From: Microcaldota archaeon
GTDB lineage: Archaea > Micrarchaeota > Micrarchaeia > Norongarragalinales > UBA8480
DNA length: 14,472 bases
Assembly: GCA_023247085.1 (NCBI GenBank)
Contig: JAHFHC010000025.1
Location: forward strand, 1 to 14,472
Direction: 5' to 3'
The notes under the pieces were generated by a model. The model saw nothing but the letters and a program-made list of their open reading frames with translations, did no database searches and was not told the DNA's origin. This document shows positions 1 through 6,413 of the stretch, piece after piece. The position numbers and the translations under genes are program-made. The first letter of the stretch is position 1. Each line of letters opens with the position of its first letter.

Positions 1-2
1 CG

Positions 3-1229
3 CTTGAACTCGGAGAGATCTTGCGAAATACAGGCAAAGTACAACGCGGGTTGGGCACAATTCGACAAGATGTTAATATTTCAATTCCAGAAGGCCAACG
101 CATCGAGATAAAAGGATGCCAAGATTTAGAGGCAATTGATGACATTGTAAAAAATGAAATCTCCCGCCAACACGCTTTGCTTGACCTGAGAGAGAAACTT
201 AACTCTCGAAAAGCAAGGATAGACGGCAAAATAATTGATGTTTCAAAAATTTTCCAAAACACAAGCAGTAAATTGATTGCTAATGGAATCGCCGGCGGTG
301 CAAAAGTACTTGCAATAAAACTCGACGGTTTTTGCGGCGCATTTGCAACTGAAATACTGCCTGGATTTACATTCGGAAAAGAAGTTAATGACCACGCTAA
401 ATTAGCAGGAGTAAAAGGAATTTTGCATACTGACGAAAACTTGGAAAAAGTCGGCATAACGCTTGAAGAGCGGAAGAACTTAGAAGACTTGCTTAATGCG
501 GGCGGAGAAAACGCGTTTGTCATTTGTGTTGATAATGAATCAACGAGCAGACGAGCATTGCAATCAGTTATTGAACGTTGTAAACAAGCACTACAAGGAG
601 TACCAGCAGAGACAAGAAAAACTGACGACAAGAACACGCGCTTCATGCGGCCACTTGCTGGAGCAGGCAGATTATACCCTGAAACTGACTTGCCCCCGCG
701 CATAATTACAACAGAGGAACTCGCAACATTACCAAAAGTAGAGTCTCCTGCAGACAAAGTAAAACGTTATGAAACACTAGGACTAAATGAGGAACTAGCA
801 CGCAGAATGGCATCCCACCCGAAATACAAGTTATTCGAAGAAATTACAAGCAAGACAAAATGCGATGCGTCAACTGCAGCAGTCACAATACTTGAAACCT
901 TAACCGCACTGCGCCGCGAAGGGGTAAAAGTCGACGACATAACCGACGATAAACTAGTAAGTAGCCTTGAAGAATATGGCGAAAGCACAATTGCAAAACC
1001 AGGAATAGCGGCGCTACTTAAAATATTAAGCACCGACGCAGATATACCTGTAAGCAAGGCAATTAGCCAAAGTAACTTACAACGAATAGAAGGAGAATCG
1101 CTCAAAAAAATAGTTGTTGAACTAAAAGGCAACATAGCCGAAATAATGAAAAAGTACAAAGTCAACATTGAACCAAGCCAATTAAACAAAATAATGGCTG
1201 ACCTCAAACAAAATGGAAAAATTCAATAG
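3..1229 (+). CDS. gatE: Glu-tRNA(Gln) amidotransferase subunit E, C-terminal part (5' end outside window)
   Basis: GatE works with GatD to convert Glu-tRNA(Gln) to Gln-tRNA(Gln) in archaea; GatE binds and activates the mischarged tRNA. The reading frame is open from base 3 (residues LELGEI before the first possible TTG at 21), so this is a partial gene and that TTG is not a start. About 408 residues are visible of a family usually near 600-630. Seen in order: the end of the cradle domain with the GLGTIRQDVNISI motif and EIKG; an AspRS-like insert (about residues 90-230 from the TTG) ending in RPLAGAGRLYPETDLPP; then a helical YqeY-like tail that contacts tRNA. Stop is TAG. The next gene starts 56 bp later on the same strand, so co-transcription is possible. 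Identity is firm from these motifs; GatD is not in the window. Confidence 0.95.
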   Translation, partial: LELGEILRNTGKVQRGLGTIRQDVNISIPEGQRIEIKGCQDLEAIDDIVKNEISRQHALLDLREKLNSRKARIDGKIIDVSKIFQNTSSKLIANGIAGGAKVLAIKLDGFCGAFATEILPGFTFGKEVNDHAKLAGVKGILHTDENLEKVGITLEERKNLEDLLNAGGENAFVICVDNESTSRRALQSVIERCKQALQGVPAETRKTDDKNTRFMRPLAGAGRLYPETDLPPRIITTEELATLPKVESPADKVKRYETLGLNEELARRMASHPKYKLFEEITSKTKCDASTAAVTILETLTALRREGVKVDDITDDKLVSSLEEYGESTIAKPGIAALLKILSTDADIPVSKAISQSNLQRIEGESLKKIVVELKGNIAEIMKKYKVNIEPSQLNKIMADLKQNGKIQ

Positions 1230-1285
1230 CATCAAACACAACGAAAGCGAAATAAACCACCAATAGCAAATTAAGTGTGATACAA

Positions 1286-2317
1286 ATGCCTGAAGAAATA
1301 GAAGAAGATAAATTTGGAAAAATAAACGAATCAATTAACAAAATAGGAATAGCAAAAATAATTCTCCTACTGCTAATAGCTGCCGCAGTATTCTGGTACG
1401 TTAATCTTCCAAAAAACGGCTCCGTCTCCATTGTTATAACCGAGCTTGACAGCGACAAAAAAGTGAGCGGCGCAATAGTCTCTATAGAAGATTCAAACGG
1501 GCAAATACTGCCAAGCACTGGCACCGACAGCTACCAAAGCTTAACCGATGACACTGGAAGAGTATCATTTGCAAACGTACCAGCAAATCGAGCGCTAACA
1601 ATATCAATTGACACAAGTGCAGCAACTGAAAACTACGAGCCAACAAGTGATTTGGACATTCAACTTAAAAGCGAAGAAAACCTCGACCAAATAGTCCGCT
1701 TAGAAAAGCGAACTAAACTTTCCCTTTCGCCCGAACTAGTTTCAAGTCAAGTCACCCCAACATGCGTAAAGCAACAAAGCATAACTGTAAAAAATGACGG
1801 CGATGACCTTGAAGAAGTTGAACTAATCGGTTCAGGCGGATTGCAAAATGCATTTACATTTACTCCAGTGACAGTTGCACCAGGGTCAAGTGAAAACACT
1901 ACTCTTACAATTGACATGACAAAAGCAAACGCTAGTGCGTCAGTAAACGGAAAAATCAGGATAAAGGGGACAAACAAAGGGATAACAGTTAGATTCACAA
2001 CAATCCCTGCATTTCAAGTAGTTGTTTCGCCAAGTTCACTTAACTGCGCAGCAGGAAAAAACGTTTGCCCCTCCATCGTTACAATTCAAAACAATGGCAA
2101 AAGCTCGCTTACAAATTTGAAAGTTGAGCCAAGCGAAAGCATCGTAAGTGCTATTGACGGTGGACAAATTGAAAAATACTACACTGCCGACGATGTCCCG
2201 CCAGATGCAGAGGCAAAGTTCGGAGTAAAACTTGTTTCAACAACACAAGCAATCGGGGTAATAACAATTAAAGGCGACTGCTTTTCAAAACAAGTCAATG
2301 TGCAAACCGGGCAATAG
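1286..2317 (+). CDS. Single-pass membrane protein with exposed beta-sandwich-like repeats
   Basis: No specific function recognised. From ATG 1286 the protein has 343 residues: a short acidic N-terminus (PEEIEEDKFG), one strong membrane helix at about residues 21-41 (IGIAKIILLLLIAAAVFWYV), then only Thr/Ser/Val-rich beta-type sequence. Residues about 45-110 resemble a carboxypeptidase-regulatory/Cna-B-like fold (VSGAIVSIEDSNG, DDTGRVSFANVPA). Two similar stretches follow, each opening with a strand and a Cys pair or single Cys (LSLSPELVS...TC and VVVSPSSLNC), as in Ig-like CARDB-type domains. Likely anchored in the membrane with the C-terminal part outside. A GTG at 1277 is in frame, but GTGAT at 1277-1281 reads better as a Shine-Dalgarno element 4 nt before ATG 1286. 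Function is unknown; the topology is inferred. Confidence 0.8.
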   Translation: MPEEIEEDKFGKINESINKIGIAKIILLLLIAAAVFWYVNLPKNGSVSIVITELDSDKKVSGAIVSIEDSNGQILPSTGTDSYQSLTDDTGRVSFANVPANRALTISIDTSAATENYEPTSDLDIQLKSEENLDQIVRLEKRTKLSLSPELVSSQVTPTCVKQQSITVKNDGDDLEEVELIGSGGLQNAFTFTPVTVAPGSSENTTLTIDMTKANASASVNGKIRIKGTNKGITVRFTTIPAFQVVVSPSSLNCAAGKNVCPSIVTIQNNGKSSLTNLKVEPSESIVSAIDGGQIEKYYTADDVPPDAEAKFGVKLVSTTQAIGVITIKGDCFSKQVNVQTGQ

Positions 2318-2335
2318 ATTGTACGCTCGGCGCAA

Positions 2336-2390
2336 TATCGGATAATGTTAAATTTAATTCATCCGATACAAGCGGACAACATTATCCAAT
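2336..2390. repeat. Nested inverted repeats with competing partners, 5' of the AAA+ gene
   Basis: TATCGGAT (2336-2343) can pair with ATCCGATA (2361-2368) as an 8-bp hairpin. The overlapping TATCGGATAATGTTA (2336-2350) can instead pair with CAACATTATCCAATA (2377-2391) with about 13 of 15 matches. The two pairings exclude each other. The element sits in the 159-bp gap between the membrane protein and the AAA+ ATPase, upstream of the latter's TATA box. It could be a terminator, attenuator or protein-binding site; the sequence does not decide which. Confidence 0.5.
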
Positions 2391-2430
2391 ACAGTATTCG
2401 CTTAACAACACGCGGCATTCAACACAGGTT

Positions 2431-2440
2431 TTTTAATTAA
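2431..2440 (+). promoter_or_regulatory. TATA box for the AAA+ ATPase gene
   Basis: TTTTAATTAA is the best archaeal TATA-like run in this gap, 41 nt before ATG 2477 by its centre and 29 nt before the in-frame GTG 2465. A start site about 25 bp downstream would give a leader of roughly 15 nt carrying GTGA (2465-2468), 8 nt before the ATG. Confidence 0.5.
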
Positions 2441-2476
2441 ACTCATTCTTTGAATTATTATAGCGTGAAAATCCTG

Positions 2477-3928
2477 ATGAACTACGAATTCCTCAATGTT
2501 TTTGAAAACACTACAGAAGTTAAAATTCCAAAAGACCCACTACAGCAAATAATTGGGCAAAATAACGCAGTTAACTTAGCTAAAATAGTTGCAAAGCAAC
2601 GCCGCAATTTATTACTCGTTGGCCCGCCTGGAACTGGCAAAAGTTTAATCGCACAAGCAATTGCATTTCATTTAACTAAACCAACGCAAGAGATAAGCGT
2701 ATTACATAATCCAGAAAACCCAGAACGGCCGACAATAGAAGTAAAAAACGTTAGTGAAATTACAAACGAAGAAAAACTCGCGCGCCAAGTGCAAGGCAAA
2801 CTAGTTGAGCCAAGCAGTGTACCCTACTTCGTAGCTGAAAAACTAGGATTCCGCTGCCGTAAATGCGGTGCAAACAGCAAAGCAAATGTCAACGCTTGTC
2901 CAAAATGCGGGGCAGACAAATTCTTAACAACACGCTCTCCATTCGGTGACTTACTAGCACCGTATTTTGAAGACCCACGTAGATCTGACCGCGTGCACAC
3001 AACTCGCCAACTTGACAATGAAATGGAAGAAATAATTGTGTACGAACGCGAAGGAGACAAAATAAGGATACTTGACCAAAAGTCACTTGAACACTTAGAT
3101 AGTTTAAAACGCAAAAAGCCACGCAAAGTCATTGTTCCAATTAAACGAAAACAATTCGTAATTGCAACTGGCTCAAGCGAAACTGAACTACTTGGCGACG
3201 TACGCCACGACCCATACGGCGGCCACTCTCAAATCGGCACAGCCCCATACTTACGCGTAGTTGCAGGAGGCATACACGAAGCACATGAAGGAGTCTTATT
3301 CGTAGATGAAATCTCGTCACTGCAAAACCTACAACGCTACTTGCTAACAGCAATGCAAGAACGCAAGTACCCAATTTCAGGCAAGAACCCACAAAGCAGC
3401 GGCGCAGTTGTACGCGTTGACGACGTACCATGCGACTTCGTACTAGTGGCTGCCTCTAACATCAACGACTTACCACACATTCTACCCCCATTGCACTCGA
3501 GAATCGTTGGCAACGGTTACGAAGTGCTACTTGACACACACATGCCCGACACTTTTGACAACAGAGAAAAACTATGCCAATTCATAGCACAAGAAATTAA
3601 ACGCGATGGCAAAATACCACACGCGAGTTACAAAGCAGTTGAAGCCATCATACTAGAAGCAAAACGACGCGCAAAAATATTCGACGAAGTAGATGGCTTG
3701 ACATTACGCTTAAGAGAATTATCAGGAATAATCCGACTCGCTGGCGACAACGCAGTTAGCGAAAAAGCAGAGTTCATCGACGAAACCCACGTTAAAGTCG
3801 CAATCCACAGGGGAAGAACAATAGACGAACAACTATCAGAAAAATATGGCTCAGTATGGAAAGCCGGCCAATCAGAAACTTCACTAGGCCGCGAGAAAAA
3901 ACCAACAAACCAAAAAGAAATAAGCTAA
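2477..3928 (+). CDS. LonB-type AAA+ ATPase with zinc ribbon and no protease domain
   Basis: Archaeal LonB is a membrane-anchored AAA+ Ser-Lys protease; this 483-residue protein keeps the ATPase but not the protease. Seen from ATG 2477: Walker A GPPGTGKS (49-56); a CxxC-x10-CxxC zinc ribbon (Cys 127, 130, 141, 144); a charged stretch; the LonB signature LLGDVRHDP (239-246); Walker B VLFVDE (273-278); sensor 1 AASN (325-328); LHSR arginine finger (about 342); LonB-typical HMPDTFDNR and QEIKRDGKIPH; and sensor 2 TLRLREL (about 411-413). Normally LonB has two membrane helices between Walker A and Walker B; here the zinc ribbon and a hydrophilic segment take that place. The protein ends in a Lys-rich tail where the protease domain would follow, and no protease sequence follows in the next 93 bp. 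In-frame GTG 2465 and TTG 2450 are alternative starts. It may be a chaperone-like unfoldase or remodeller; its partner is unknown. Confidence 0.85.
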   Translation: MNYEFLNVFENTTEVKIPKDPLQQIIGQNNAVNLAKIVAKQRRNLLLVGPPGTGKSLIAQAIAFHLTKPTQEISVLHNPENPERPTIEVKNVSEITNEEKLARQVQGKLVEPSSVPYFVAEKLGFRCRKCGANSKANVNACPKCGADKFLTTRSPFGDLLAPYFEDPRRSDRVHTTRQLDNEMEEIIVYEREGDKIRILDQKSLEHLDSLKRKKPRKVIVPIKRKQFVIATGSSETELLGDVRHDPYGGHSQIGTAPYLRVVAGGIHEAHEGVLFVDEISSLQNLQRYLLTAMQERKYPISGKNPQSSGAVVRVDDVPCDFVLVAASNINDLPHILPPLHSRIVGNGYEVLLDTHMPDTFDNREKLCQFIAQEIKRDGKIPHASYKAVEAIILEAKRRAKIFDEVDGLTLRLRELSGIIRLAGDNAVSEKAEFIDETHVKVAIHRGRTIDEQLSEKYGSVWKAGQSETSLGREKKPTNQKEIS

Positions 3929-3981
3929 CAAGCGTTTGATGAGAATAGCTAAACCCATAAAGCCAAGATGAAAACCCAAAG

Positions 3982-4021
3982 CTTTTTAACGTGGTTCCAC
4001 ATATTTATTATGTGGTTTCAC
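3982..4021 (+). promoter_or_regulatory. vapBC promoter with paired operator-like repeats
   Basis: A TATA-like TTTTTAA (3983-3989) is followed by GTGGTTCCAC (3991-4000) and GTGGTTTCAC (4012-4021). The first is a perfect GTGG/CCAC palindrome and the second an imperfect copy. They are 21 bp apart, two helical turns, on the same DNA face, and the second abuts the antitoxin ATG. Ribbon-helix-helix antitoxins usually repress their own operon by binding such repeats, so this is the likely VapB operator. Confidence 0.6.
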
Positions 4022-4270
4022 ATGGCTAACATAACTTTATACATTCCAGATGACTTAAAGCGAAAAATGGACGAGCACAAGGAAATGCGCTGGTCAATGG
4101 CAATTAGAACTATTATTGAACAAAAGCTTGGCGAATTAGAAGAATTTGAACGACTAGTAAAAAAGAGCCGACTTACTGAAAAAGAAGCAATGACAATAGC
4201 CGATAAAATTAACGAAGCGGCAGGAAAACATGCCGAGGCGCTGTTAAATGAAGCTCGTAGTAGACGCTAA
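4022..4270 (+). CDS. vapB: VapB-type ribbon-helix-helix antitoxin
   Basis: An 82-residue protein starting MANITLYIPDDLKRKM: a beta strand followed by two helices through about residue 35 (SMAIRTIIEQKL), the layout of a MetJ/Arc-type ribbon-helix-helix DNA-binding domain. A long charged helical tail (residues 36-82, rich in Glu, Lys, Arg) would wrap and neutralise the toxin. The frame is open upstream to an ATG at 3968, but that extension (KTQSFLTWFHIF) spans the promoter and operator repeats, so ATG 4022 is chosen. It overlaps the toxin gene by 23 bp, the usual translational coupling of vapBC modules. It probably binds the repeats just upstream of its own start. The symbol rests on domain type and gene order. 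Confidence 0.85.
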   Translation: MANITLYIPDDLKRKMDEHKEMRWSMAIRTIIEQKLGELEEFERLVKKSRLTEKEAMTIADKINEAAGKHAEALLNEARSRR

Positions 4271-4658
4271 TATTCTATTCGCAGCACTAGCTAGAAATGG
4301 ACTAACTGCTAAGCTATGCTTTAGTAAATCAATTCAGCTATGTGCGCCTGAATTTATCTTACAAGAACTTGAAAAACACAGCCAAACATTGCGTAAAAAA
4401 TTCAACGGCACTGATGAAGAATTTGAAAAAATGAAAAACTTGCTGTTAAAACAAGTTGAACTAATTTCCGACGAAACCCTAATTCCATTCACTCCAGCAG
4501 CTGCTTCACTTATAACCGACAAAAAAGATTGGCTCTACTTAGCATGTGCACTGAAAGAAAACGCAGATATCTGGACCCACGATGCTGGTTTCAAAGAACA
4601 AAAGCGAGTAAAAGTTTGGACAACTGAAAAACTAGCTGAAGAAGTTGGAAAACTGTAA
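4248..4658 (+). CDS. vapC: VapC-type PIN-domain ribonuclease toxin
   Basis: A 136-residue PIN-domain protein. The metal-binding acidic residues are visible: Asp6 in VVDANILFAAL, a Glu at 40 or 42 in LQELEKH, Asp94 in DKKDWLYLACAL, and Asp112 in WTHDAGF. These fit the PIN-fold Mg2+/Mn2+ site used to cut RNA; family members often cut tRNA or rRNA, but the target here is unknown. All catalytic positions look intact, so the toxin is probably active. It overlaps the end of the antitoxin by 23 bp and should be translated with it. The gene ends 19 bp before the convergent membrane-protein gene. A housekeeping PIN nuclease is the less likely alternative. Confidence 0.85.
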   Translation: MKLVVDANILFAALARNGLTAKLCFSKSIQLCAPEFILQELEKHSQTLRKKFNGTDEEFEKMKNLLLKQVELISDETLIPFTPAAASLITDKKDWLYLACALKENADIWTHDAGFKEQKRVKVWTTEKLAEEVGKL

Positions 4659-4677
4659 AAAGAAAAATAAACGCGAA

Positions 4678-5100
4678 TTAGCGTCGCTTGTGGTGCGCTG
4701 CGATTGCTTTGCGAATCAGAGCCTTGTGCTTCTCTTTTACAACCGTTTCATATTCTTCAATTGGAAGAATAACTTTTCCACTCTGGTAAACCATAATAGC
4801 TATAACCGCCAGGCCAAGCCAAAAGAGGAACACTGCAACTGGGCCAAGTAAAACACCAACCACATCTTCAGTTAAGAATGAACCACCAGATGGATTTGCA
4901 CCCATTGCCCAGCCAAATAGCGAAGGGATAAGCGTTGGGTCAATTTGCGCATAAATAGCCTTGTTAGCCGTTACGAATATTTGATAGGCGGATTCAGCTA
5001 CTTTTAGCACTGAAGCAAAAATGAAAAACGCACCTGCGAGTTTCAATAAGTGAAAACGTTTACCACCAATTGAAAACCATAAAATCCTATGAGCTACCAT
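4678..5100 (-). CDS. Small membrane protein, function unknown
   Basis: 140 residues, not recognised. A basic N-terminus (MVAHRILWFSIGGKRFH) leads into a hydrophobic helix at about residues 18-36. A middle loop rich in Gly, Pro and Ser (FGWAMGANPSGGSF, 62-76) precedes a strong membrane helix at about 79-106 (VGVLLGPVAVFLFWLGLAVIAIMVYQ). The C-terminal 30 residues are charged and end in HHKRR, which suggests that both ends face the cytoplasm. ATG 5100 is supported by a TATA-like ATTTAAATTA 21-30 bp upstream, which predicts a leaderless mRNA. Its promoter faces away from that of tRNA-Val. Confidence 0.75.
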   Translation of the reverse strand: MVAHRILWFSIGGKRFHLLKLAGAFFIFASVLKVAESAYQIFVTANKAIYAQIDPTLIPSLFGWAMGANPSGGSFLTEDVVGVLLGPVAVFLFWLGLAVIAIMVYQSGKVILPIEEYETVVKEKHKALIRKAIAAHHKRR

Positions 5101-5120
5101 AAAAAAACAACGATTAAGTA

Positions 5121-5130
5121 TAATTTAAAT
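5121..5130 (-). promoter_or_regulatory. TATA box for the 4678-5100 membrane protein
   Basis: Read on the minus strand this is ATTTAAATTA, centred about 26 nt before ATG 5100, the spacing expected when transcription starts at or next to the start codon. Confidence 0.6.
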
Positions 5131-5167
5131 GCACCGCTTTCCGCAAATGGCAAACGCTAAGTCCAAT

Positions 5168-5177
5168 TATTTTTAAC
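5168..5177 (+). promoter_or_regulatory. TATA box for tRNA-Val
   Basis: TTATTTTTAA is followed by a G/C-containing spacer, with the mature tRNA 5' end at 5210. A start about 25 bp downstream would leave a leader of about 10 nt to be trimmed by RNase P. Confidence 0.5.
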
Positions 5178-5209
5178 CTTGAACCGCCCATTAGTACTTC
5201 AGTAATTAT

Positions 5210-5414
5210 GGGCTCATAGTCGAGTGGTTAAGACGCCTCCCTCACACGGAGGAAACCCCCGGTTCGATACCCATCTTTTTTCTTTTAAAAAAAGAAAAAA
5301 GCTAGGTGCTCCAAAAAAGAAAAACGCAAAAAACAGCGTTTCTTTTTGGGGTAAAGCCTAGACCTTTTTCTTTACAAAAGAAAAAGGGATCGGCCGAGAA
5401 TCCGGGTGGGCCCA
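5210..5414 (+). tRNA. tRNA-Val (anticodon CAC) with T-loop intron
   Basis: Exon 1 is 5210-5268 and exon 2 is 5401-5414, giving a 73-nt tRNA without encoded CCA. Acceptor GGGCTCA (5210-5216) pairs with TGGGCCC (5407-5413) with one T-G pair; discriminator A5414. The D arm is GTC/GAC (5219-5221, 5232-5234) with loop GAGTGGTTAA. The anticodon stem is CCTCC/GGAGG (5236-5240, 5248-5252) with loop CTCACAC, so CAC at 5243-5245 reads Val GUG. A 5-nt variable loop follows. The T stem is CCCGG (5258-5262) with CCGGG (5402-5406). The T loop becomes TTCGATT only after removing 5269-5400, placing the intron at position 59/60 instead of the usual 37/38. Without splicing the 3' half is missing, so the intron reading is strongly required by base pairing. 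Confidence 0.9.
5269..5400 (+). other. 132-nt structured intron in the tRNA-Val T-loop
   Basis: A relaxed bulge-helix-bulge frames it. The T stem forms the outer helix. Exon TTCG (5263-5266) pairs with intron CGAG (5395-5398) as a 4-bp central helix. Three-nt bulges ATA (5267-5269) and AAT (5399-5401) lie on opposite strands, each cut after its second base. The inner helix is CC(C)ATC with GAT(C)GG (5270-5275, 5388-5393), with one C-C mismatch and C5394 unpaired. Cutting a base or two earlier (TTCGA joined to AT) also restores a 7-nt T loop, so the junction could shift slightly. The intron holds hairpins at 5275-5301 (perfect 12 bp), 5311-5349 (inside a CTAGG/CCTAG stem, 5302-5306 with 5357-5361) and 5363-5387 (perfect 11 bp). 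No ORF is credible inside. Confidence 0.8.
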
Positions 5415-5424
5415 TTATAATTGG

Positions 5425-5432
5425 TTTAAAAA
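5425..5432 (+). promoter_or_regulatory. TATA box for the 5455-6318 gene
   Basis: TTTAAAAA is centred about 27 nt before ATG 5455, the leaderless spacing. It supports that ATG as the original start even though a TGA follows at codon 32. It lies only 11 bp after the tRNA. Confidence 0.6.
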
Positions 5433-5454
5433 CGACTAAGGCGTTTACATAATT

Positions 5455-6318
5455 ATGGCTTTGCCAGAAAACGTTGCTAAATTTTTCGATAGACACGTGA
5501 AACGTCACGGCTACTTATCTACAGAAATGAAAGCGCACTTGCACCGCTGATTCGTTGCAAAACAAATCACTGAAAAAGAACTAAGCGAACTAGGCAACCG
5601 CATTAAAGAGCATGTTGCAGACCGCAAAGGAAAATCAGACTACGACGATGCAGTTACCGCGCTAAATAATTTACAGCGAGATGGGCTTAGTCTAGAACCA
5701 CACGCAGCATTGAACTTATTATTAAAAAGAATTCCAAAAGCACAAGCGCCACTCGCAAAAGTCATTAGCAAGGCAATGGCACACGTCAGACACACGACCC
5801 CAACTACAACCAGACCATGGCACGCAATCGAAAAAACTGATCATGGAATAGCGATTGTTAGAGCAGCAAAAGGCGATGTGAAGCTATTTAGACCAACTAA
5901 CTTCACATATAGCGATTATATAGAAAGAATGTTAAACAAAATGAAAATAGAAGGCTGGAAAAATGCAATGGGGCACGATCGAATTACCCAGTTTTTCCCA
6001 AATAGAACGGAATTATTCCACGAACATTTCCGCCCACATATAGTCTATAGCTATAGGTATAGCGCGGGTACCAAAAAAACACCGGAAATAGTTATTGAAC
6101 CACTAATCAACATACCTGGAGAAGAGCGAGCAAAAGCAGTGGAACAACTTAGGCAAATTGGAAGCATAAAAATTGGAGAGCTTGTTGGCCACAAGGTGCA
6201 CGTATTCGAACAACATAATCAACCTGAAGCAGAGAAACTAGCACGCAAAATGTCACGCTTCTTCAGACACGACGTACAAATAGTACAACACTATAACGAA
6301 CCACCTCAACGTGCTTAA
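5455..6318 (+). pseudogene. Unknown protein gene interrupted by in-frame TGA at codon 32
   Basis: From ATG 5455 the frame reads MALPENVAKFFDRH through HLHR, then TGA (5548-5550), then continues in the same frame as FVAKQITEKELSELGNRI to a TAA at 6316-6318: 287 codons, one of them TGA. No ATG, GTG or TTG follows the TGA until TTG 5710, which sits mid-sequence (HAALNLLLKR) and lacks a promoter or Shine-Dalgarno match. The protein is basic and His-rich, mostly helical at first, with a beta-type middle (RPHIVYSYRYSAG, TPEIVIEPLINIPGE) and an Arg/His-rich end. I recognise no family. Either a single base change made a stop (recent pseudogene or sequencing error), or the stop is read through, or a shorter protein starts at 5710. 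No frameshift is needed. Confidence 0.6.
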
Positions 6319-6350
6319 ACCCCCACAGTTTCACGCAGCTCACTAACTTG

Positions 6351-6360
6351 ATTTATATAT
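6351..6360 (+). promoter_or_regulatory. TATA box for the 6414 gene
   Basis: ATTTATATAT, 54-63 nt before ATG 6414. A start about 25 bp downstream gives a leader of about 30 nt, consistent with the Shine-Dalgarno motif at 6397-6402. Confidence 0.6.
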
Positions 6361-6396
6361 TTGTAAGCATTTACTTATTGTATCGTTAAACCAAAA

Positions 6397-6402
6397 AGGT
6401 GG
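6397..6402 (+). promoter_or_regulatory. Shine-Dalgarno AGGTGG before the 6414 gene
   Basis: AGGTGG matches the archaeal 16S anti-SD (GGAGGTGAT family) and lies 11 nt before ATG 6414. It marks this gene as leadered, unlike many neighbours. Confidence 0.6.
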
Positions 6403-6413
6403 TTTGTTAAAAA

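Noticed and set aside
5269-5400. CRISPR array or intrinsic terminators at the A/T-rich hairpins
   Set aside because: The repeats are inverted arms without regular spacers, and they lie inside a tRNA whose halves must be joined.
5302-5508. 68-aa minus-strand frame over the tRNA intron
   Set aside because: It runs through tRNA exon 2 and the promoter of the 5455 gene; the base-paired tRNA explains this sequence better.
5548-5550. Selenocysteine at the in-frame TGA
   Set aside because: The context (LHR-TGA-FVAK) fits no known selenoprotein family, and no SECIS-like element was recognised; not excluded by computation.
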